Source: Tipula vernalis
Lineage: Eukaryota > Arthropoda > Insecta > Diptera > Tipulidae
Direction: 5' to 3'
Assembly (NCBI GenBank): GCA_958295665.1
Contig: OY282560.1
Coordinates: 148,792,091-148,856,090 of the forward strand
DNA: 64,000 bases
Shown piece after piece: positions 56,470-64,000 of the stretch. Made by a program: the position numbers and the translations under genes. Below the pieces are notes generated by a model. The model had not been told where the DNA came from. It saw only the letters and a list, made by a program, of their open reading frames with translations, and did no database searches. Positions within the stretch are counted from its first letter, which is position 1; each line of letters starts with the position of its first letter.

Positions 56470-58180
56470 TTTGTCAGTCCGTCTTTAGCCAACACAAATA
56501 AGATCGATGGTTTGCCCACGATGCTACGTATAATTGTCCGTGTGAAAAACATGATGTGTCCAAATCTAAGCCGCAAACAGACATCGTTTGGCCTTGCGAT
56601 TTATTGATTGTCATTGCGAATGCCAATCTAATAGGAAATTGAACGCGTTTGAATTGAATTCAAGTTCAGTTTCAGCAAAACATTTTCGACTCGGAATTTG
56701 CCATTCAAAATGGTGGCTTCGATAACGCTTTTCATCAATTTTTTAATGGTCAATCGCGTGCCATTGCACAGCTGTGGTGGGTTCAATTTCCGAAGTAAAA
56801 TAATCGGGAATCCAACTTTCAGTCGTAGAATCTTGAAATTTAAATCGTCGACATCCACATTTTTTGCTGCCAAAATGGCAGTGTGTGCGTACATATGCGG
56901 TCAATGAGAGCATTTTGCGAATCAACGATTGTGCAGAAATTAGTGGGCAATTTTATGCATCCAGTATTTTCATAAACAGCAACTTTTATATCGCCGATAT
57001 CTAACAATTGGTTCGAGTATGTGTCAGCGGATGGATCTTGTGGCATTTGGACGAGCATGTTTATTTTTAGCTGGACTCTTTTAACATTACGCCACAGTGG
57101 CGATGATTTCATGGGAGCATTGATTTCATCAGCGTGCGTTGAACATGGAATGATGGGAAGTGGTTGTCTGAAATCACCTGGAAGGAGTAACAGAGTGCCG
57201 CCGAATAGTTGGTCGTTGTTTTTTATATCTTTGAGTGTTTTGTTCAACGCCTCAACAGAATGTTTGTGTGCCATAGTACATTCATCCCAGATGATAATTT
57301 TGCATTGTTTCAGCACTGCGGCGATGAACGGTTGTTTTTTTAATGTTGCACATTGCGTCTGTGTTATTTTGAATATTCAGTGGCAGCTTAAATGCTGAAG
57401 GAGCTGTTCTGCCTCCATCCAACAAAGGTTGCATGATGTAACGGACAATACGATGCCATTATTTGATCGTATTTCGGCGATAATTACCGAAATGAGAAAT
57501 AGTTTACCAGTTCCACCTGGTGCATCCAAAAAAAAAGACTTCACCTTGTACCGCCGAAACTGCCAGCGTAATGCGGTCGTTAATGAGTTTTTGTTCATGA
57601 GTCAGTAGTGGGACATTGCGAGTAACAATCGTTGCCATTTCTGTAGTACCGTACTGCAGTTCACGATTCATTTCGGTGTACATTAAATCAGATGCACTTC
57701 GGTTTGGCGAACTCATACCAAAATGACTGAGTGGTACATTGGCAATGAAAACGCAAAGATCCTCGATAGCAATCAATGCTTCATTGTACATAGCGTCGCT
57801 GAATGTAATCGTTAGATCGTTGCACTGTGTACGAATTCGATGCAATATATCGTCAGTCATTGAATATTTGTGCTTATCCCACAACGTGTCTGCTCGTCCC
57901 GGGAAACATGTAGTCAACACTATAGCGAATAGTAGACGAATTTGTGTTGGTGTACAGCCCAATACTGCTTCAGCAAGTATATCGTCCCAGTGATTGTCAT
58001 CTTCGAGCAAGCCGAGTGCAAGGCATGCATCTTTATCAGTTGGATACTGTTGTCCATTCACTTTGCGTATATCTTGAAATGATAATGGCCCCTGACATAA
58101 CCCAACAACAGTCGCAGATGGAAGCACTCAATCTGCCTCGGAGTGACTGTATATACTCGGCCCAAAGTGTTTGATTTAAA
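56470..58180 (-). pseudogene. Helitron 3 linker and PIF1 helicase
   Basis: Minus-strand pieces. 58127-57504 carries GPLSFQDIRKVNGQQYPTDK, ACLALGLLEDDNHWDDILAE, and LTHEQKLINDRITLAV followed by the Walker A start (FFFGCTRWNW in the shifted frame; FFLDAPGGTGKLFLISVI in 57598-57377). 57316-56840 has IIWDECTMAHKHSVEALNKT and LLLLPGDFRQPLPIIPCSTH. 56894-56628 has LKVGFPIILLRKLNPPQLCN. The final piece, at about 56620-56470, reads [10 protein letters not shown] and [12 protein letters not shown]. In the Walker A motif the residue after GK is L in place of T. At least five frame changes. Confidence 0.82.
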
Positions 58181-58554
58181 AAGGTTCGGCGCACGCATCA
58201 ATTGGTGTGCCTAGCTTGCGGGGCATGCATTTTTTTGCTTGATTCCATGTGAAATAGCGTGGTATTTCGGATATGAGTAGTGTTCGTGCAAAGGCACCAA
58301 AGGTATCCGCACGATTACAGAATTCGAATAACTCCGTGAGTGTAGTTTTTGGTAGATTTATGGCACGCTCAATTGTTGTCTCATTGGTGAAAAATATGCG
58401 TTGGCCGTTTTCATGATGTATGGCTTAATGTGTAACTGCTGACAGCTTCATTGGAGCTGATGTATCGGCCAATTTGGTAGCGGATTATTTCGTCATTGTT
58501 GATTGGTATTTTGGTACATTGGTATTTTGAATTTGAAACAAAGCTATATCACAT

Positions 58555-60077
58555 TTAGCCTTTATTCACATACCTCCAAATGTATTTGATGCTTTTCACC
58601 GAACTGCAGTGCTCAACATTAATATGAGCATTGAACGTTTTGCTCAGCAGAGGCGAATATGGTACCACCCAACGATTGTCAATGTCAATGTCTGCGTTTC
58701 TTCGGCGATATCGTCTTGTTGGTGAAATCTTTAGGAAAATGCTTTGCACAATTTTTATCTGCCACGCAAGGGATAAACGATTCAGATCACCGCATGGGCC
58801 ATGAATCATGTTTGTGGTAACAATATCGAACACTAGTTGATCAGTAGGTGCCAGTAACCAAATCAAAATGTGTGCATGAGGTAATCCTCGCTTTTGCCAT
58901 TCAACCGAATACATCCAGCAACATGTGGGACCGAATACGTGTAATTTTGTAATGAAGCTCATTAAAGACTTCAATTTTTGTTTGAACACACGTGCTGTAA
59001 TCTCATGACGATGTATTGCATTTTGGCCTGGTAATAGCAAAGATGTAAACTCATGAGTAAACATGAGTAACGATGTTCATAATGAATGAATTACCGGTGG
59101 CGGGATTTCGTTGTTTAATGTTTATGCAATATCCGTTTTGTCCCCTCCAGAAAATTAACGGATATTGGAGAGTGTCGTATGAACGGTGTGTGTCGGCGAA
59201 GAACTCCAGATTATTGTTTCTTCTTCGAATCACGATATCTCGCGTCGATGTGCGGTCGCCAATCATGATTCCAGCAACGTCGTCAACAACAGGCGCATTG
59301 AATCTACGCACGTGCTCTCCAGCTGGGTGTTTTTTTAGGATTGATGATAATAGCGTGATTGTCACTTCCCAATTCATGCATGTGTAACTTGAATATTTTC
59401 AATAATTCATTGTGCTCGTTCAATAGGGCGTCTAGTTCGCCGAAGATGCGCCTGGCATTAAACGAATTGAGGTAATTGTAGCCACAATGTCCACCCACAC
59501 GGTTGATGTCCTCACCGCAAGTAGATTAGTTAAAATGTATGTGGTTCGGGCATTGGCAGCAATGAGCCTACTTTGTGGTACACTTGGCCTTTGATTTGAA
59601 CGTTGAATTGAATTATTAACCATTTGCTGCAGTATTGTGAACTATTTCTGTTGCTCCGAACGAAGTCATTCGGAAGCATGAATTCAATGTTCGAATGGGC
59701 TTCAGGAACAGGTTTGAATCTCGATCTGTGCCGATGAGCAAACCGTTCAATGGTTCTGGGGGTGTCTCAATTTCTGGTAGTTGCACTTTTCCTGATGAGC
59801 AACACATCCCGGCTGATTCATGTTTGAATTTGAGCGCATGACTATTGGGACATTCCTTGTCCATAGCACCAATCAGCACTTTCGGATGAGCGGAATATTC
59901 AATATCTGGCTCGTACTCGAATGCGAGACGAAGGAACGAAGCGGATGTAAATGCTCGATGTACTTGTTGGCGTTGTCGGTCATTTGCTCTGCGTCTGTTA
60001 ACTACGAACCGGCGCGCTTGTCTCCGTTCCAATTGCCGTTATTGATTTCGTTCAGCTCGTGCCTCTTGTGATTGAGT
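58555..60077 (-). pseudogene. Helitron 3 Rep
   Basis: The N-terminus 60032-59616 has RRQARRFVVNRRRANDRQRQ, then a Cys/His segment CPNSHALKFKHESAGMCCSS. The middle 59377-59051 has GEHVRRFNAPVVDDVAGIMI and SYDTLQYPLIFWRGQNGYCI. The nuclease 59064-58555 has VEWQKRGLPHAHILIWLLAP with the canonical HAH, HGPCGDLN, DNRWVVPYSPLLSKTFNAHI and KSIKYIWRYVNKG. A deletion removes the SSFTGGPR and CNPxWPE segments between the last two pieces at about 59060. Inactive. Confidence 0.82.
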
Positions 60078-60678
60078 TGCACCCCAAAGATAATAGTCCA
60101 ACGGCATCAAATCACAGCTCCGAGGCAGCCAAATCACATTAGCATTTTGGCTGATAAGACAGTGCGCAAAAGATCAATTGAAACGTCTGCTGTGTGGCAC
60201 GGAGCGCCGTCTTGTTGAAACCAAATGTTGCCTATGTCCTCCTTTTCAAGTGCCGGGAACAAAAAATCGTTTATCATGGCGCGGTAGCGCTCACCATTAA
60301 CAGTAACGGCGGCTCCTTGCTCATTTTCAAAGAAAATAGCCCAATGATGCCACCGGACCAAAATCCGCACCAAACAGTCACTCGTTGCGGATGCATCGGC
60401 TTCTCTACGATCACGTGCGGGTTCTCCGTGCCCCAAATGCGACAATTCTGCTTGTTTACATAGCCGCTAAGATGGAAGTTCGCCTCATCCGAACAAATGA
60501 TTTTTTGCCAAGATTTTCGAAGTATTTCCCAGCGTTGCTCAAGCGAATATACAATCATTTTCGTTCAGCGGAAGGATGAAACTAACTTTCTGTCAAATCA
60601 AAAGTGACATAACCCTTACCATACTCAAAATAACCGCTAGTTCAAAAAAAAAAAAGTTAGATGGCCCACCCTTTACGA
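60078..60678 (-). mobile_element. Tc1/mariner-type transposon, internally deleted, 3' truncated
   Basis: A minus-strand element starting at about 60678 with gggtgggccatctaac (likely terminal repeat), a leader, then MIVYSLEQRWEILR at 60558. This joins KSWQKIICSDEANFHLSGYV (first catalytic Asp) after an internal deletion of the DNA-binding domains. It continues NKQNCRIWGTENPHVIVEKP, TVWCGFWSGGIIG, IWFQQDGAPCHTAD (second Asp) and, after a shift, WLPRSCDLMPLDYYLWG (third acidic residue, spacing about 34). The sequence ends at LWG, where Helitron 3 Rep begins. The other terminal repeat is missing. Confidence 0.83.
60134..60558 (-). pseudogene. IS630/Tc1/mariner superfamily transposase
   Basis: Two overlapping minus-strand frames (60558-60274 and 60445-60134) make up a transposase whose DDE/D catalytic domain is nearly complete but lacks the helix-turn-helix part. 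A run in the SGGIIG region shifts the frame at about 60330. The enzyme would cut the terminal repeats and insert at TA. The missing DNA-binding domain and frameshift make it non-functional. Confidence 0.8.
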
Positions 60679-61519
60679 GTATGTTGTCATTATTACCGAT
60701 TCAGCAGTATAAATATCCTAGAATAACATATTATCCTTCCATATTTGACATGTCTCCATTGGTATTCATCTTTTGAAAATGAAAAGGGTTCACAGCTAAA
60801 GTTGCTTTAACATAAATCTTAAAAATCTCAAAACGATAATCTAAAAATATCTGTGACTTTTTGGAGAGTTGTGGCCGCGTTAAAAACTATTTAGCTCGAG
60901 CAGCTAAATAGTTTAACAGGGCTTAACGCTTATATAGTAAAATAGATAAAAAATTATAAACCAATAAATAAATCACTTTTCTTTTAATATTCAAATTTGG
61001 CTCAAAAACTAAAAACAATTTTAATGAAATTTGCTGGATCGTGATTTTTTTTTTTAACACAGAACACCAACTAACGACCAAGGTCTAACTATCGTTTTTC
61101 GTATGTACTGTGCTCCCTTCTGAGTTGAAATACTGCACTGAAAATTTGAAACGTACTCCGTTTAAAGTTTTCAGTGCGACAGCACCGGTCTCGACTAAGT
61201 ATTAATTTCTCATTTAATTGAGAACTTTCTCATATAAAGTACCGTTATATTTCTGCTTGTTTAGACAATAATTATAATGTACAGGCTGGCTCAATTTCGA
61301 TATAATTTCATATAATTCGGGTGTTGATTTTGTATGTGATCAAGTGATTTCTGTTGGTGCATAGTAAATTTACCGTGAAAGTGAACAATTTATTGCATAA
61401 TATTATGAATAGTAAGTTATGAATAAATTATGTTAAGTGTTTAGTTTGTCCGGTTTAAAAAAAAAGCATATCCATTTTACTTGATAGAGGCTTGAGAAAC
61501 GTCTTTTTTTAAAGATTAA
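60679..61519. other. Non-coding DNA with a short perfect palindrome
   Basis: A cruciform-like hairpin lies at 60879-60917: gttaaaaactatttagct, 5-nt loop, agctaaatagtttaac. Otherwise AT-rich without recognised features. Confidence 0.6.
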
Positions 61520-61547
61520 TTTTATTTTATTCTCAGATTCAGGAAAC

Positions 61548-63785
61548 ATGTCACAAAGGAGTACACAAATGTTAATGATACTGGCGAAAAAAAACAAATT
61601 ACTAAGAGAAAAATTTCGAAAAGAAACAAAATTGAAAATCAACATTGAATCCATTGACCATGATTTTTTTCCAACCGCCGATGAATCAGCGGAGGCCCAG
61701 AAATGCAATATCAAAACGAGCAAACGATTGAAACGTCGACAGCAAAAAATTATGAGCCAGTAAAATTATTACAAAATGATATAATACCTATTAAAGAATC
61801 AGCTAATGTCTTGCGAAAAGCCAACTCTACCAATTGAATTGGCATCGGTACCAATTGATACAATGAAATAAACTTTGACAAATGATAATCAACCAATTGT
61901 TATATGTAGAAGTGCCAAACACACAGCCTTTTGAAAATATCTCTGATATAAGGTGAAATTATATTAATTCACCGACGTCATTGGAATTGGTATTAATATC
62001 AACTATAGAAATTGAAAACCAAACATTGACAACAAGCACTATTCAATCGAGAATATTAGAAGAAGAAACAGCACAGCATTTTGAGGATACCTGTGATATT
62101 TAGCACCATGAACTCAAAACGATACCAATGGCACCTCTAAACAAAAACCAATCTTTTGACCAGAATCTATTAAAAGTTTCCAGCTTTAGTTTCTCCAATT
62201 ATGATTCGAAAAATATGGAAGGTATTACTGAGTTAAATACAACCGAAGAGTTTGCAACTTTTAAAACTAACGAGGTAATAGACAGAGACAATTGTTTAAA
62301 TGTAGATTCCACAGAGGAAACAAGCATTAAGATTACCGAAAATGATATATTGACGGGGTTGAACCAATTAGGGGAATTGTAAGCAAACGAGTTATTGGCG
62401 TTGGAGAAAAACTTGAATTCGGATAATATCGAAAAAGCAGCAATAGATTTTACCAAAACGGGGACAGTAAGAAAGAAAGAAATTCAGAAAAAAAAACTAA
62501 AACAAATAGTAAAGCATCCACTTCAACCACCGTGTGTATGCAAAAAGAAGTGTCTGCAAAATGTATGTGAAAATCGTCGTAAAGCGTTAAACGAGTCATT
62601 CTGGAAGTTAAATAGTTCGGATAGGAAATCGTTCATGTTACAACAAGTACTTACTTAGGATATAAGCCATCAAACGACAAGCCTTTGCAAACTGCTTTAA
62701 AAAGTTATATTAACTCAGTTGAAGCTCCAAAAGATTACAGAGGGAAAAATTCCGTTCATAATAAAATATATGATACACCTATCAAACAGCACATATTAGA
62801 ATTTAATCCTGATGTTTCGCATTATAGAAGAGAACATGTGCCGAATCGCCTGTACTTGCCAAGCGATCTATCAGTTAAGACATTGGACATTGAGTGGAAA
62901 AAACATATTGACAGAGCCAACGAATCCAGAAAACAATATAAGCAAGATGCTGATCTTATTGAACATGGTACCGTAATTTATTCAGCAGATTTACAGAAAG
63001 TTATTATGCTACCACGAATGGAGATGTTCAAAACAGAAATTTTTGTAAATAGGCTTGTCGTGTATAATGAAACATTTGCTCCGGTAGGAAAAAACATACT
63101 GATCTGAAGATTATTCCAGTATTGTGGCATGAAGTGTTATCTGGACGCACGAAGGATAAACTTATAAGTTCATATTATAAATTTTTCGAACATCACAGAG
63201 ATATTAAAAAAATAATATTATGGGGAGATAATTACTCAGCTCAAAATAAAAACTGGGCATTTTTCTCGTTTCTTATTTATCTTGTTAACTCTAGCGAAAT
63301 ATCAGCTGAAACGATAACTATAAAATATTTTGAGACAGGCCATACTTTTATGTAGGCTGACTCTGTGGATGAAAAGATGTAAAAACAAATTGTATGATTT
63401 CGAAGATTTTAGTCAAGCAGTTAGCAGTGCTGCAATACACGTAGAATTGAAACAAATGCTGCTTGAAGATTTTTATGAATGGCCTGATTATACCTCTCAA
63501 TATAAATTGAAAAAAAAAAAAATAATAACTCCACGTCCATACATAAATGATATAGTGCAAGTGGCGGTACAAAGAGGAAGTTATTATTTTTTTTACAGGA
63601 TTGACCATAATAAAGAGCCAATAAGAATCAATTTCTTAAATCAAAAAATTTTAAAAACGAATGTGTTACCATTGCCTCTCAGCAAAACCAAACCAGTTGG
63701 TATAAAAAAGGACAAAAAAAAAAAACAAACTTTAATTCAACATCTGGGAAATTTAATGCATACCCCGGCTTCAGTTTTGGATTAA
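61548..63785 (+). pseudogene. Unclassified multicopy ORF (DUF7869-like), transposon-type
   Basis: Consecutive plus-strand frames form one decayed protein. 61548-61763: a basic N-terminus (KLLREKFRKETKLKINIESI). 62128-62382: an acidic low-complexity region. 62395-62658: a Cys cluster, PPCVCKKKCLQNVCENRRKA followed by FWKLNSSDRKSFMLQQV. 62685-63107: FNPDVSHYRREHVPNRLYLP and YSADLQKVIMLPRMEMFKTE, then NETFAPVG. 63122-63355: ILWGDNYSAQNKNWAFFSFL and FETGHTFM. 63330-63785: YDFEDFSQAVSSAAI and a Lys-rich tail. I remember similar proteins in many insects, catalogued as DUF7869, with D-N-x-x-Q-N-K-N and GH...AD motifs suggesting an RNase H-like fold. That link is from memory and unverified. A segment of about 80 residues between LYLPSDLS and the HIDRANESRKQY part seems deleted. 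Stops and frameshifts make it inactive. Confidence 0.6.
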
Positions 63786-64000
63786 TCTACCGGAATCAGA
63801 GTACTGAATTAAAAGATTAACATACCGAAGATAATTTCATGTATTGATTATAAATTTTGACTCAAATAATTTTTTTTTAGATATATTTTAAAGTTTTGTT
63901 GATCAAAACCAATGAAGGTTTTTTTTTAGATTTAACTAAAAAATGTTGAATTTTTTTAATTTTATACTTACTCGTATTGTTTCGCGTTTTGAAGGGGGCT
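63786..64000. other. AT-rich DNA, no recognised feature
   Basis: Short stretch downstream of the unclassified ORF set. I see no terminal repeat here. Confidence 0.4.

Larger units (their letters stand above)
56450..60077 (-). mobile_element. Helitron remnant 3
   Basis: A minus-strand Helitron with Rep and PIF1 helicase in order but many frameshifts, distinct in sequence from Helitrons 1 and 2. The 3' CTRR hairpin end was not found. The 5' end is lost, because the Rep N-terminal frame runs directly into a Tc1/mariner-type transposase at 60077. Confidence 0.83.

Overview
The window looks like AT-rich nuclear DNA from an insect, most likely a higher fly (Diptera, possibly a tephritid). This is an inference from three things: the split class-B GPCR gene reads like a fly diuretic hormone 44 receptor, the introns are short with GT..AG borders, and the transposon mix is typical of insects. 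There are no operons, tRNA or rRNA genes, or CRISPR arrays. The only host gene I can support is the receptor. Almost all other recognisable coding sequence belongs to decayed mobile elements.

Host gene (minus strand, 28949 down to 1513). Six exons encode the end of the extracellular hormone-binding domain, all seven transmembrane helices and the start of the cytoplasmic tail. All five introns have GT..AG borders and the codon phases match at every junction. The exons before 28949 (signal peptide and most of the hormone-binding domain) and the exons after 1513 (rest of the tail) were not found. Three introns are small (66-81 bp). Two are large: 7.4 kb (1641-9090) and 18.8 kb (9809-28578), both filled with transposons.

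1641-9090 intron: a broken plus-strand Helitron (3240-6634), a 175-bp tandem repeat (6621-7345) followed by one inverted unit, a tRNA-derived SINE with a 17-bp target duplication inside that inverted unit (7435-7762), and a non-LTR reverse transcriptase scrap (8576-8799).

9809-28578 intron: a Penelope-type GIY-YIG scrap; two R1-clade non-LTR retrotransposons lying head to tail with (CA)n at all three borders; a fragment of an unidentified protein; a long hairpin; a second non-LTR fragment; a BEL/Pao remnant; a Ty1/copia remnant; and a possible retroelement envelope fragment.

28950-43000: a minus-strand Helitron with recognisable termini (29900 to about 35269), a minus-strand Ty3/gypsy element with both LTRs (35464-39867), a Tc1-like transposase tail, and a 161-bp tandem array (41350-42476, degenerate to about 42830). 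43000-46590 is mostly unrecognised, with a low-complexity repeat.

46590-64000: a plus-strand Ty1/copia element whose 5' LTR is interrupted by a mariner fragment, a CR1/L2-like non-LTR element with a PHD-like finger and an (ATT)n tail, a third Helitron (minus strand) whose Rep coding frame runs into a Tc1/mariner-type transposase, and a decayed ORF set from an unclassified, apparently transposon-like family (61548-63785).

No gene set here works as a pathway. The window is a neuropeptide receptor gene enlarged by nested transposons. I did not find an obviously new biological system. The best candidates for follow-up are the Helitron with its inverted 5' end, the (CA)n-targeted retrotransposon pair, the SINE, and the unclassified family at 61.5-63.8 kb.
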